From: Amaurobius ferox
Lineage: Eukaryota > Arthropoda > Arachnida > Araneae > Amaurobiidae
Assembly (NCBI GenBank): GCA_951213105.1
Contig: OX578153.1
Span: forward strand, 54,436,020-54,500,019
Length of the DNA stretch: 64,000 nucleotides
Reading direction: 5' to 3'
In this document: piece by piece, positions 11,097 through 22,680 of the stretch
Layout of the letters: the number at the start of each line of letters is the position of its first letter
How positions within the stretch are numbered: position 1 is the stretch's first letter
Position numbers and translations under genes: made by a program
The notes under the pieces: generated by a model
What the model saw: the letters and a program-made list of their open reading frames with translations, nothing else
What the model was told of the DNA's origin: nothing
Databases searched by the model: none

Positions 11097-12500
11097 ATAA
11101 AGATTTCATGAACTCTGGAGCTTTACATCCGAGCGTATGACATCCGATACTGAAAGTGAGTCCATGATGTGTGCGGCCCGTTTCTAACATAATGAAATGA
11201 CCATACTTCCTTCACAGCAGAAGAACTGCGAGGAAACCATAGAGCTTTATGAGCATATGATATCAAATACTGAAATTGAGTCCATGATGTAGGCGGCCCG
11301 TTTCTAACATAATGCAATGACCATACTTCCTTCACAGCAGAAGAACTACGAGGAAACCATAGAGCTTTATGAGCATATGATATCAAATACTGAAATTGAG
11401 TCCATGATGTAGGCGGCCCGTTTCTAACATAATGCAATGACCATTCTTCCTTCACAGCAGAAGAACTGCGAGGAAACCATAGAGCTTTATGAGCATATGA
11501 TATCAAATACTGAAAGTGAGCCCATGATGTGGGCGACCCGTTTCCAACATAATGCAATGGCCATACTTCTTTCACAGCAGAAAAACTGCGAGAAAACCAT
11601 GGAGCTTTATGAGCGTATGACATCAAATACTGAAAGTGAGTCCATGATGTGGGCAGCCCGTTCCCAACATAATGCAATGACCAATGACCATACTTCTTTC
11701 ACAGCAGAAAAACTGCGAGGAAACCATGGAGCATTATGAGCGTATGACATAAAATACTGAAAGTGTGTCCATTATATAGGCGGCCCATTCCCAACTTAAT
11801 GCAATGACCATACTTCTTTCACAGCAGAAAAACTACGAGGAAACCATGCAGCATTATGAGCGTATGATATTAAATACTGAAAGTGAGTCCATGATGTGGG
11901 CGGCCCGTTTCTAACATAATGCAATGACCGTACTTCCTTCACAGGAGAAAAACTGCGAGGAAACCATAGAGCTTTATGAGCATATGATATCAAATACTGA
12001 AAGTGAGTCCATGATGTGGGCGGCCCGTTCCCAACATAATGTAATGGCCATACATCTTTCACAGCAGAAAAACTGTGAGGAAACCATGAAACTTTATGCG
12101 CGTATGGCATCAAATACTGAAAGTGAGTCCATGATGTGGTCGGCCCGTTCCCAACATAATGCAATGACCATACTTCTTTCACAGCAGAAAAACTGCGAGG
12201 AAACCATGGAGCTTTATGAGCGTATGACATCAAATACTGAAAGTGAGTCCATGATGTGGTCGGCCCATTCCCAATATAATGCAATGACCATACTTCTTTC
12301 ACAGCAGAAAAACTGCAAGGAAACCATGGAGCTTTATGAGCGTATGACATCAAATACTGAAAGTGAGTCCATGATGCGGTCGGCCCGTTCCCAACATAAT
12401 GCAATGACCATACTTCTTTCACTGCGAAAAACTGTGATGACATGACCTCAGATACTGAATATGACCTCAGATACTGAGCATATGACCTCAGATACTGAAA
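11097..12500. repeat. 120-bp satellite, about 11 copies, open on both strands
   Basis: The unit contains GTGAGTCCATGATGTGGGCG, TTCCCAACATAATGCAATGA, CATACTTCTTTCACAGCAGA and AACTGCGAGGAAACCATGGA. As 120 is 40 codons, one frame per strand stays open over many units: plus 11437-11739 and 11924-12445 (SQQKNCEETMELYERMTSNT), minus 11123-11677 and 11796-12443 (LHYVGNGPTTSWTHFQYLMS). TGG-to-TAG changes break the plus frame in several units while the minus frame survives. There is one 6-bp in-frame insertion near 11685. The array decays at the right into short GACCTCAGATACTGA repeats. I favour a non-coding satellite; a repeat protein cannot be excluded. Confidence 0.85.
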
Positions 12501-13012
12501 GTGTATTTATTTCTTATCATTTTATAAGTTTTTATTTGAGATATATGACCCAACTCAGTAAACAAACTCAACAAAAGTAGAAACTTTCTTGCATGTTTTT
12601 GTTTATTACTTATAGGAAAGAAAACCCACGGGTCTCACTAGTTAAAAAGAAGAAACAATATCTGATACAAAAGGAAACATTGTTTCTGATGTTTTGCTTC
12701 TACCCTCTGAATATTCTATTTGATCTTGCTTTTCTCCCTCCCTCCTTCCAGGTACGTGACATTTAAACGAATTCGGTTTCTTATTTAAGTAACTCGGATT
12801 TAGAACTCTGCAGGATTTGTTCTTTATGAAACCACTTCCAATAAACTAATTAAAAATGCTCCTTGCGTATTGAATGTATTTCTGCGGCATTCTTTGCTTA
12901 AAAGCATTCTACAGTCAAGCATTTTATCGCCATAGTAAGTCTGATATCTAATTTTCTATGGAACACATTCAAAATTTTCAAAGCTCTTATAACATTTTTT
13001 ATTTTTCTTACA
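12501..13012. other. Unannotated DNA
   Basis: No recognised feature; a short pyrimidine tract lies at 12728-12752. Confidence 0.4.
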
Positions 13013-13107
13013 TAATGTGCTGGGTGTCTATTGTGACGAAGTCGGAAATTCGAGTTTTCGACGGAAGAGCACGTTTCAAGCACCTTTAAACTCGAATCCA
13101 ACGTTTT
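13013..13107 (+). mobile_element. Family A end fragment
   Basis: Contains TATTGTGACGAAGTCGGAAA and TTCGACGGAAGAGCACGTTT, the first ~80 bp of family A, immediately before the complete copy A5. This makes a local head-to-tail arrangement. Confidence 0.55.
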
Positions 13108-14391
13108 TACTTTCCTTATATACATAATGTATAAGGAAAATATTGTAACGGGGTCAAAAATTCGAATTGAGTTTTCGACGGGAAAGCACGTTTCAAGCAT
13201 CCCTGATCACGAATCGAACATTTTTAAGGTAATGTCTGTGTGTGTGAAAGTATGTGTGTATGTGTGTATGTGTGTGTGTGTGTGTGTGTGTGCGTGTGTG
13301 TGTGTGTGAAAGTATGTGTGTGTGAAAGTATGTGTGTGTGTGTGTGTGTCTGTGAAAGTATGTGTGTGTGTGTGTGTGAAAGTATGTGTGGGTGTGAAAG
13401 TAAGTATGTGTGTGTGTGGGTGTGGTGTGTGTGTGTGTGTGTGTGAAAGTATGTGTGTGTGTGTGTCTGTGAATGTATGTGTGTGTGTGTGTGTGTGTGA
13501 AAGTATGTGTGTGTGTGTGTGTGAAAGTATGTGTGTGTGTGTGTGTGAAAGTATGTGTGGGTGATAAAGTATGTGTGGGTGTGAAAGTATGTGCGTGTAT
13601 GTGTGGGTGTGTGGGTGGGTGTCAGTGAGTCTGTGGAGACGATATCTCATGAACGAATGGGGAGATTCGAATGAAATTTAGTACAAAAATCACAATCCGT
13701 GAATACCGGAAGCCTATTGTTTTTAAACATAATCGAATGTTCAGAACTCCCCTAAATTTTCGAGAGAAATTTTGAAAAAATCATCAAAGAATCAAAACCT
13801 TCAATAAAGTTACGCAAATAGACATTTCTTATGTAATTTTCCTTTGAAAACGATTGACACAAACTTTATAACGCTATAATTAACCGTTCTCGAGATATTG
13901 CACATTTTTCACATAAATTTATAAAAATATCCTATAAATTAAAAGAAATTAGTAACTGTTGAGAAACATGTTCACTTTTCATATATAATATCATGCGATA
14001 CATTTGGTGATATCATTCTCGTGGATCTAGCTCGTTCCTTTCATGAGAAAAGATACTTTGAGTAATTATTTTGTATTTGAACGCCAATAGTCATTTATTT
14101 GCTATAAGAATAACTTATTTCTCTATTCATAACGCTTGACATGATTTTAGGGACGAATTTGGCGGAATGTCGCCTACTTGGTGGCTTTTTAAATGTTGCC
14201 AAATTAAAGAAAATCTCGCCAAATGGATAAAAATGACGCTAAATCAATAAAAATGACGACTAATTGAAGAGAATTCAATGGAAAGAATATAAGTATCTAC
14301 TATATCTACTATAAGAATAACATTTTTTAACTACAAAAGTAGTAAATTCATTGCATTATGTAAGGAAAGTCATGTGCTGTCCACATAAGAT
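13108..14391 (+). mobile_element. Family A Helentron-like element, copy A5, with expanded TG tract
   Basis: The hairpin end starts at the CTTTCCTTATATACATAATG sequence. The microsatellite at 13234-13630 has grown to about 400 bp of TG interrupted by GAAAGTA, which creates spurious long frames on both strands. The remaining body matches A1 and ends near TGTCCACATAAGAT. Confidence 0.75.
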
Positions 14392-14945
14392 TATTTAGTT
14401 GATATCTGTGTGTATGTGTATATGTTAGCATGTGTCAGTGAGTCTATGGAAGCGATATTTCACGAATAAATGAATCGATTTGATAAATATGTGGTGCATT
14501 TCTTACAATCAAGAAAAAGTTTAACCCCATTAATTTTAAACGCAATCAAAATTCAGAAAATCTCCCCCCCCCCTTTCTCCTCCAATTTTCGAAGGAATGA
14601 TTTTAAGCATCCATTAAAAATCAGGGCTCCATTAATAATGATGAATAAATAATGATTTTTCATTCATTTAGAATTTAGAATAGATTTTTCATTCATTTAG
14701 CCTGAACCATTCTCGAGATATAGCACATTTTCAGATAAATTTTTCCGAAAAGTTGCATACAATTAATATAAATAGCGAATATCCTTAAATAGATTGAACT
14801 TGATGATACATTTGACGAAATATCACCAACTTGTCGGCTTTTTGAAAATGTTGTCAAATTGACAAGATTTTCACCAAATTAGCAAAAATTACGATTAATT
14901 TACGAAAATGATGCCAAAAATGAAAATTAAATATTATCTAATGAT
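14392..14945 (+). mobile_element. Strongly diverged family A-like body, copy A6
   Basis: Keeps the order GTCAGTGAGTCTATGGAAGC, ATTTCACGAATAAATGAATC, AACCATTCTCGAGATATAGC and CACCAACTTGTCGGCTTTTT. Both ends are lost. It follows A5 directly, so this may be an old tandem partner. Confidence 0.5.
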
Positions 14946-15885
14946 TAAAATCGCTTCATATATGAACCACATTAAGGAAAACTTGAGCAATGTATTAAAG
15001 CACAAATAAAATATTAATGCTTTATACAACTGCTTCGAGGATACGATTTATTTCCTTCGTCAATACAGGAGTACCAACAAACACGAAGGCATAAAGACGA
15101 AATAAGTATAAATAGAAGATACAGAAGTGTGTATATACTCAAGTCCTGGATTCATAGTCCACCTGAGAGAGCCAATCAGAAAGCAAAATGAAAAACAGTC
15201 CGGGAGAAAATGCGATTTATTAGGCAATGCTAAATATCAAGTGCTAAAGATAGAATGTATTTCACGGGGAAATTTCTGTGGGATAGTATGTCTAATTTGC
15301 ATAATATGTTGAAAAAACATAGGAAAATTTATCCACGTAATTTATACAAAGCGCCTGAGGAGGTGTAATTCGAGACTTGAAGCTGGATTTCCTACCGGTA
15401 TAGCAGTTGCAATATGAGCGTTGAAACTGTTTATCCATGTTTTGTTTATTAAGTTATGTCCCTCCAACTTATCAAGCTGGGATAAGTCAATTGGTAATGA
15501 AAATTTTCTATCAATTTGTTAGCAGAGGCCTCACATTCAACATGAGAAAATTAGTTCTATCCTGAAAAGGGCGTTGTAAACAGGTAAAATACGCAGCTAT
15601 GTGGTTATCATATCATCACAATTCGACCCATTTTGTCATTATTAAAGAACATTTACATAGAAATGTACCTTGGGATACAAAATTTTTCAAATGACGTTCT
15701 CTTCGATCCGAAATGCAACGATAGCCATATGGTAACGATGTGTGTGTAAATAAACAATTTTTTTTTAAATATGTCAAAAGAAAATTTATGTCCAACAGCA
15801 GAATCTCAAAATGTAAAGAACTACATTCAAATCAATGAGTGAAATACACATTGTACGATGGATAAGAAAAATTAGACAAAAGTAA
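14946..15885. other. Segment between two hammerhead-like repeats
   Basis: Contains an unrecognised 61-aa frame at 15127-15312 and little else. It lies between two direct repeats (15.03 and 15.92 kb), so it may be the remains of one retroelement. Confidence 0.35.
15030..15062 (-). ncRNA. Hammerhead-like motif, decayed copy 1
   Basis: The minus strand reads TTGACGAAGG, then about 11 bases, then CCTCGAAGCAG, followed by TTGTATAAAGCATT. It aligns with the better copy at 16.04 kb but has base changes in both core blocks, so it is probably inactive. Confidence 0.3.
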
Positions 15886-15917
15886 ATAAGCACAAGTACC
15901 ACGATAATGCAGCATAC

Positions 15918-15952
15918 AGCTATTTTAAGGATTCACTGGATCCTCTTCTTCA
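15918..15952 (-). ncRNA. Hammerhead-like motif, decayed copy 2
   Basis: The minus strand reads TTGAAGAAGAGGATCC, then ATCCTTAAAATAGCTG. The stem II-like pairing is mostly kept but the GAAA core is altered to TAAAA. Same orientation as copy 1. Confidence 0.3.
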
Positions 15953-16040
15953 ATAGAAGAGAACCAACACATCCGAAGTCCGAAAGAGGTATGGGAGGCC
16001 CATTCCTCTTTTGGACTTTGGGTTTGTTGATTCCCTTTCA

Positions 16041-16085
16041 CTGACGAAGAGGATCCAACGAATCCTCGAAACAGCTGTATGCTGC
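16041..16085 (+). ncRNA. Hammerhead-like ribozyme motif, best copy
   Basis: CTGACGA at 16041-16047, a stem GAGGAT/ATCCTC at 16049-16054/16062-16067, then GAAAC match the CUGANGA-stem II-GAAA core of hammerhead ribozymes, with one unpaired A beside the stem. Hammerheads are established in Penelope-like retroelements, two fragments of which lie at 23.9-25.0 kb. Stems I and III and a cleavage site were not confirmed; stem III might pair with the opposite arm of the inverted repeat. Confidence 0.4.
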
Positions 16086-16194
16086 GTTATCGTGTTATGT
16101 GTGCTTATTTACATTGTTCTAGTTTATTTTACATTCAAATCCTTAACATTCCATTGATCGATTGCGATTATTGCTGTCCACCAGATATCAAAAA

Positions 16195-16947
16195 TCTGAT
16201 GTGGGCAGCACATGACTTTCCCTGCAGACTTATATCCACGTTTTCTTTATTTTAATTAAATTTAATTCACTTTCACTTAAATTTTCTTTCTCATTTGGTA
16301 ACTGGACTTATTTTCAAATGTGGCGTAGAGAAAATACGAAAAATCTAAAATATCTCGAGAACGACTAGTCTTAGTATAATGGGGTTGATCTTATTCTTTA
16401 CTTCGTTAAAAATTACGTATAAAACAAGCTTTTAATGGATATATTTGAGCATACGTAGTTTTTTATTTTAGATTTTAGCGATTTTTGCAGGCCATTTTAC
16501 AAAACAAGGCAGGTTATTTTTTTCCGAATCGTACCAAAATCTAATCAGCATCAGGGTAACCCACAAAAGACTTATCTACCGAATTTTGTGAAATTCGGTT
16601 TATTAGTTTTTCAGCTAGAGTGGATACAGTCTTTTGCGAGCCATTTCGCAAAAAATCGCGGGTTCTTTTATCCCGAATCGTACCAAAAACTAATCAGCAC
16701 CACATTCGTTCACAAGTGATTTACTTACCAAATTTTATGAAATTCGGTCAATTAGTGTTTTAGTTAGAATGGATACAAAATCTGCACGAACAGACAGACA
16801 GACACACACACAGACGTAACGCTAAAAATTGTTTTTTTGTGTTCTAGAGGTCTCGAAACGTGTAGATCCGTCGAATACTCGAGTTGCGATTTTCGGCATG
16901 ATTCCAATACTTTCCCTATACATTGCCATGTATTGCAGGGAAAGTAA
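16195..16947 (-). mobile_element. Family B Helentron-like element, copy B1
   Basis: Begins AAAATCTGATGTGGGCAGCA, continues GACTTTCCCTGCAGA, and ends in a hairpin around CCCTATACATTGCCATGTAT then TTGCAGGGAAAGTAA. Family B shares its terminal signatures with family A but has a different body (TACCAAAATCTAATCAGCAT, GGCCATTTTACAAAACAAGG) and a short CAGACAGACA tract instead of long TG. Confidence 0.7.
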
Positions 16948-17429
16948 CAACAGATCTGGCAGCTGAGGTTCAAATTGTATAATTGTTCTGGGATTAATAT
17001 TTAATTAATTGTATGATTGTATAATTGTATTAATTGTAATAATTAATTGTATAATTGTTCTGGGATTTTAGACATTCCACTGTACACTTTTTAGAACAGT
17101 AGAAAACTTCCTGTCGAAGTTTTCTAAATTTTATAATGAACCTTAGACATCAAAGGCCGTCAAAGGCTTACAATATGAAGGCGGTTGTTTTAGCTTTTTT
17201 ATAAAAGTAAACGCTCTTTTAGGCTAGAATTGTACTTTCATTACCTTTTACTTCTAAAAATGTTTTCTGTATTTTAACATACGTACCTTTCTAGGAAAGA
17301 ACTAAGAATGTGTATTAAATAATGCTGAATATATAAATTTCTAGAATTCCTGAGCGTATTTCTGACCTGATTTTTCCCATCCCAATTTTCCTAATCCCTG
17401 CCCTTTCCGGATGAGCATTCCTCATACGT
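16948..17429. other. Unannotated DNA with a small ATTAATTGTATAATTG repeat
   Basis: The phrase TTAATTGTATAATTGT recurs about three times at 16970-17060. Nothing else is recognised. Confidence 0.4.
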
Positions 17430-18880
17430 AGTACTGATAAAGTGTTATTTTGACGAAAATTTTTGATTTCCAGAATTTGATGCCAATATATATTTCAGGA
17501 CTTCTTGAACACGTTTTGACGATAGCCACCGCAAATATTGATGGATTTTCACGAAACTTTATATTCTTTGTTAACGAAAAATTTAGATCTAAATAGATTT
17601 TTTTTTAATTCAAGTGAAAACTTCGAAATTTTATATTTTTACTTTCCTTATATACATAACGTATAAGGAAAATACTGTGAAGGGGTCGAAAATTTGAATT
17701 CGAGTTTTCGACGTGAGAGTACGTTTCAAGCATCCCTGATCACGAATCGAACACTTTTGAGGTGATGTCTGTGTGTGTGTGTGTGTGTATGTGAAAGTAT
17801 GTGCGTGTATGTGAAAGTATGTGTGTGTGTGTATGAAAGTATGTGTGTGTGTCAGTGAGTCTGTGCAGACGATATTTCACGAACGAATGGAGCGATTCGA
17901 ATGAAATTTGGTGCAAAAATTACAATCCGTGAATACTGGAAGCCTATTGTTTTTAAACGCAATCGAATGTTCAGAACCCCCTAAATTTTCGAGTGAAATT
18001 TTAAAAAATCATCAAAAATTCAAAGCCTTTAATATATTTACGCAAATTGACATTTCTTGTGTAATTTTTCCTTAGAAAACGGTTGATATAAACTATAAAA
18101 CGCTAGCATGAACCGTTCTCGAGATATTGCACATTTTTCAAATAAATTTATCAAAAATCCCATAAGTTAAAAAACATATATATTAACTGCTGAGGAATAT
18201 ATTCACTTTTCATATGTAATATCATGCGATAAATTTGGTGATATCATTTTCGTGGATCTAGCTCGTTCCATTCATGAGAAAAGATACTTTGAGTAATACT
18301 TTTGTATTTCAACGCCAATAGTCATTTATCTGCTACAAGAATAACTTATTTCTCCTTCCATAACGCTTGGCTAAGAATTTGGCGGTATGTCGCCAACTTG
18401 GCGACTTTTTTTAATGTTGCCAAATTAACGAAAATCTCGCCATATGGTTAAAAATGACGCTAAATCAATGAAAATGACGACTAATTGATGAAAATTCAAT
18501 ATCTTGAAAAGAATATAAGTATCTACTATAAAAGCAAGCTATTTTTTGCTGTAAAAGTAGTCAATTCATTGCATTATATAAGGAAAGTCATGTGCTGCTC
18601 ATATCAGATTTCCTTAACTTGGTAGTATAGGACAAAAATTGACATAATCATGAATAAAAGGGGTTATTTATGACTCAATGAGCACGAACCCTTATAATTT
18701 CAATAATTGTAGCGAAAAATAACCGCTATACAATTTTTGTGTTCTTGGCGTTAATAGTTTTCCCTCGTGTGTGGGGGGGAGGATCCACCCCCGGGGGTAC
18801 ATTATCAAATGTAGTATCAAGCAAAAGATTTTTCATTATCATATTGAAAATATTCCAGAATTCCGGGATACACAAAATTG
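17430..18880 (+). mobile_element. Family C copy 3, split by family A copy A7
   Basis: 17430-17639 matches 4.79-5.05 kb (GATGGATTTTCACGAAACTT, AATTCAAGTGAAAAC). 18612-18880 matches 5.11-5.33 kb (GAATAAAAGGGGTTATTTAT, CCCCCGGGGGTACATTATCA). Copy 1 runs straight across the junction and so gives the empty site for A7. Confidence 0.6.
17640..18611 (+). mobile_element. Family A Helentron-like element, copy A7
   Basis: Full-length by structure: hairpin end at ACTTTCCTTATATACATAAC, TG tract at 17769-17850 and the TTGGCGACTTTTTTTAATGT blocks. It ends at ATATAAGGAAAGTCATGTGC plus CATATCAGA. Comparison with the uninterrupted family C copy at 5.1 kb shows no duplicated target bases. Confidence 0.8.
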
Positions 18881-18970
18881 TCGCATCTTATAATATATTT
18901 AATCTACTTGTCTTCTTAATATAAAAACCAAAAGGGATGTATGTGGTGGCTTGAGGAATTTCAACCAATA

Positions 18971-19270
18971 TTTCAGATGTTAAATAATATATCATTTCGC
19001 AAACTAAATAGTGACTTCGTCATATATTATTTTTAGATGTTAAATAATATATCATTTCGCAAACTAAATAGTGACTTTGTCATATATTATTTTTAGATGT
19101 TAAATAATATATCATTTCGCAAACTAAATAGTGACTTTGACATATATTATTTTTAGATGTTAAATAATATATCATTTCGCAAACTAAATAGTGACTTTGT
19201 CATATATTACTTTTAGATGTTAAATAATATATCATTTCGCAAACTAAATAGTGACTTTGTCATATATTAT
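18971..19270. repeat. 60-bp tandem array, 5 nearly identical copies
   Basis: Five exact-length units containing AGATGTTAAATAATATATCA and TTTCGCAAACTAAATAGTGA differ at only a few positions (for example TTCGT, TTTGT, TTTGA). Such homogeneity suggests recent expansion. Confidence 0.95.
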
Positions 19271-19939
19271 TGTTCTTGATATAATTATTTCGTATATACT
19301 GCATCACTAACTGTATTTCGAAGGCTATGGAAATCATTACAAGACTATATAAAATGATATTCAATAACATTCCATGTTTTTTTCGTGATGTAAGTTTCGA
19401 ATTAAATACGTTGCGAAATTAATAAGAAATAACTAAATCTCTTCAAGATTTGCTAATAATTTTTAAACGGTAAAATATTGTAAATTTGAAGGATTCCTTT
19501 AAAAGAAATAAAATGGGGTTTCAGTACATATATAAACTCAGATGATTCAAGATATATCACGGATTCTGGAATTTCAGCGTCTAAGCCACGCCCACCAAAC
19601 TCCAGTCCGATTTGCATTTTCAGAAAAGAATAAAATAAAGACATTGATTTTATTAAACCTTTGCCAGAAAAATAAAAAACGAACTTCAATAGAGTTCGCT
19701 GTCTATTCTTTCAAAAGACATAATGTGTGGTTTGAAAATATTAATAATAAAATATCTGTCAGTCTTGTACATTTTTAGAAAAAATTATACCTATTAATAT
19801 TTTAAAATTTTGCCAACAGCGCCGCAGCATGGGTAGTGCAATCTGTACCACCCTCACCCCCTTCGCCAAGCCCCGTATTGATATGGCATCGTCACTATGC
19901 CTGCTCCATCAATACGGCATATACGAAAAGAGGCGTAGA
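19271..19939. other. Unannotated DNA with a 10-bp stem hairpin
   Basis: Two overlapping frames of 78 aa on opposite strands (19453-19689 and 19542-19778) are not recognised. Near 19876-19920 CCGTATTGAT and ATCAATACGG form a stem with a loop of about 29 bases in a locally GC-richer patch. Confidence 0.4.
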
Positions 19940-22355
19940 AGTAGGTAAGTCACTTGTGGGCAAATCTGGTGTTGATTAGTTTTGGATACGATTCGGGATA
20001 AAAGAACCCGCCTTTTTTTGCGAAATGGCCCGCAAAAATTGCCTGTATCCACTATAGGTGAAAAACTAATAGACCAAATTTCACAAAATTCTGTAGATAA
20101 GTCACTTATAGGTCACTCTTGTGCTGACTGGATTTTGGTACGATTTGGAAAAACATAACCTGCCTTTGTTTGCTAAATAAACCCAAAAATCGACAAAATC
20201 TAAAATAAAAAACTACGTATGCTCAAATATATCCATTAAATGCTTGTTTCATACGTAATTTTTATCGATGAAAAGAATAAGACCAACCCCATTACACTAG
20301 GATTAACCGTTCTCGAGATATTTTAGTTTTTTGTATTTTCTCTAAGGCACCTTTGAAAATAAGTCCAGTTACCAAATGAGAACGAAAATTGAACTAAAAG
20401 GGAATTAAATTTAATTAAAATAAAGGGTACGTGGATAAAGGTCTGCAGGGAAAATCATGTGCGGCCCACATCAGATTTTTACTTTCCCTGCAATACATGG
20501 TAATATATAGAGAAAGTATTGGAATCATACCGAAAATCGCAACTCGAGTTTTCGACGGATCTACAAGTTTTGACATCACCAGAATACAATAAAACCATTT
20601 TTAGCGTGACGTCTGTGTGTGTGTCTGTGTGTCTATGTGTATGTCTGTGTGTCTGTCTAACTGTGCAGATTTTGTATCCACTCTAACTAAAAAACTAACT
20701 GACCGAATTTCATAAAGTTTGATAGGTAAGTCACTTGTGGACGACTCTAGTACTGATTAGTTTTGGGTACAATTTAGAATAAAAGAAACCGCCTTTATTT
20801 GCAAAAAGACCCGCAAAAATTGCCTTTATCCACTCTAGGTGAAAAACTAATCGACCGAATTTCACTAAAATCGGTTGATAAGTCGCTTGTGGGTTACCCT
20901 GGTGCTGATTAGATTTTGGTATGATTCGGAAAAAAAATAATCTGCCTTTTTTTGCAAAATGACCAACAAAAATCGTCAAAATCTAATATAAAAAACTACG
21001 TATGCTCAAATATATCCATTAAATGCTTGTTTCATACGTAATTTTTAACAATGAAAAGAATAAGACCAACCCCATTACACTAGGACTAACCGTTCTCGAG
21101 ATATTTTAGTTTTTGTATTTTCTCTAAGCCACCTTAGAAAATAACTCCAGTTACCAAATGAGAGCGAAAATTGAACTAAAATGGAATTAAATTTCATTAA
21201 AATAAAGGGCACATGGGTAAAGGTCTGCAGGGGAAGTCATGTGCTGCCCACATCAGATTTTTTGTTTCCGTGCAATACATGGTAATGTATAGGGAAAGTA
21301 TTGGAATCATCCCGAAAACCGCAACTTCAGTTTTCGACGGATCTACACGTGTCGAAACCTCTAGAATACGAAAAAACTACTTTTAGCGTGACGTCTGTGC
21401 GTGTGTGTGTCTGTCTGTCTGTTTGTGCAATGTATGTATAACTCAAAAACTAATCAATTGAATTTAATAAAATTTAGTAGGTAAGTCAGTTGGCTGTGTC
21501 GCTGGTGCTGATTAGTTTTGGGTACGATTCGAAAAAAAGGAACTAGCTTCTTTTTGTGAAATGGCCCGTAAAAATCTCATGTATCCACTCTAGCTGAAAT
21601 ACTAATTGACCAAATTTCACAAAATTTTGTTGATAAGTTACTTGTGGGATACTCTGGTGCTGATTAGATTTCGGTATGATTCGGAGAAGAAGAACCTGCC
21701 TTTTTTCCGAAATGGCCCGCAAAAATCGGAAAAATCTAAAAAAATTCACTACGTATGTTCAAATGTATCAATTAAATACTTGTTTAATACGTAACTTTTG
21801 ACAAGGAAAAGAATAAGAACAACTCTATCACTCTAGAACTAGCCGTTCTCAAGAACTTTGAGATTTTTCGCATTTCTATTATACCTCCTTTTGAAAAATT
21901 TTCAATTACTAAATAAAAACAGAAATTGGATTAAAAATACAGATTTAGTGTTATTTTATGCAATTAAACTCAATTTAATGAATTATAAAAGAAATAAAAA
22001 GAAATGAATTTGAGTCTGCAGGGAAAGTCTTTATATACGTAAAGTTGTTGTATACGTATCAAAGTTGTTGTATACGTAATTTTTAACAATGCAAAAAATA
22101 AGACCAACCCCATTACATTAGGACTAGCCGATCTTGAGATGTATTAGTTTTTTCACATTTTTGTGACGCCACCTTTGAAAATAAATCCAATTACCAAATT
22201 AAAATAAAAATCGAAATAAAATTGCAAATTCAGTGTTATTTTAAATAATTGTGAGTATTATTTTGTGCTATTAAACACAATAAAATGAATTTTTGAAGAA
22301 ATGAAGAGAAGGTGAATGCTGATCTGCAGGGAAAGTCATGTGCTGCCCACATCAG
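19940..22355 (+). mobile_element. Tandem array of family B elements (B2-B5)
   Basis: Four units run head to tail: B2 19940-20476 (lacks its hairpin end), B3 20477-21258 (complete), B4 21264-about 22035 (ends at CTGCAGGGAAAGTC) and B5 22036-22355 (last third only). B3 starts at the hairpin sequence ACTTTCCCTGCAATACATGG directly after the CATCAGATTTTT end of B2. All share TAAGACCAACCCCATTACAC and, in modified form, CCGTTCTCGAGATATTTTAG. Head-to-tail tandems are a known habit of Helitron-type elements. Confidence 0.75.
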
Positions 22356-22365
22356 ATTTTTTTTG

Positions 22366-22680
22366 TTAGCACAGAAAACGTATATTATTGTGGCAGTGGG
22401 AAATGTGAGCAGTGGGAAAAACATCTTTCATTATATATAACGCTTTAAAGTAGTCATCATGTTCCTGAAACTTGCCATTTAGATAAGTTTTAGCTACAAT
22501 TAGTTCCTTCTTTCCTTTTGAGAGATTTGTATCGTTATATCTTTATGAAATCCAATTGTTATACATCTTCACTTAAATGTTGATGTGTTGAAATTTCTGC
22601 TGTGAGATCTTCGTTACTGATAATCTCAATCTCTTCTAACACCACATCGTTATACATCAACTTTAAACTTGCTTATAATC
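22366..22680 (-). pseudogene. Two open coding-like pieces of an unrecognised protein
   Basis: On the minus strand 22572-22670 reads LMYNDVVLEEIEIISNEDLT then AEISTHQHLSEDV. After a frame change, 22366-22524 reads LSKGKKELIVAKTYLNGKFQ then EHDDYFKALYIMKDVF and on to a stop. Composition (charged, no low-complexity bias) looks like real protein. The stop sits 10 bp from the family B end, so the C-terminus may be cut by that insertion. I cannot name the family. Confidence 0.3.

Larger units (their letters stand above)
15885..16125. repeat. Inverted repeat with ~80-bp arms bearing hammerhead-like motifs
   Basis: The left arm (ACGATAATGCAGCATACAGC then GGATCCTC near 15938-15947) and the right arm (GAGGATCC near 16049, then AGCTGTATGCTGCGTTATCG) are reverse complements with mismatches. 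The centre near 15965-16025 is itself a smaller foldback (CCGAAAGAGG / CCTCTTTTGG). Confidence 0.7.

Noticed and set aside
13127..13650. Several overlapping frames rich in Cys/Val or Thr/His
   Set aside because: They are translations of the expanded TG/CA microsatellite in family A copy A5.
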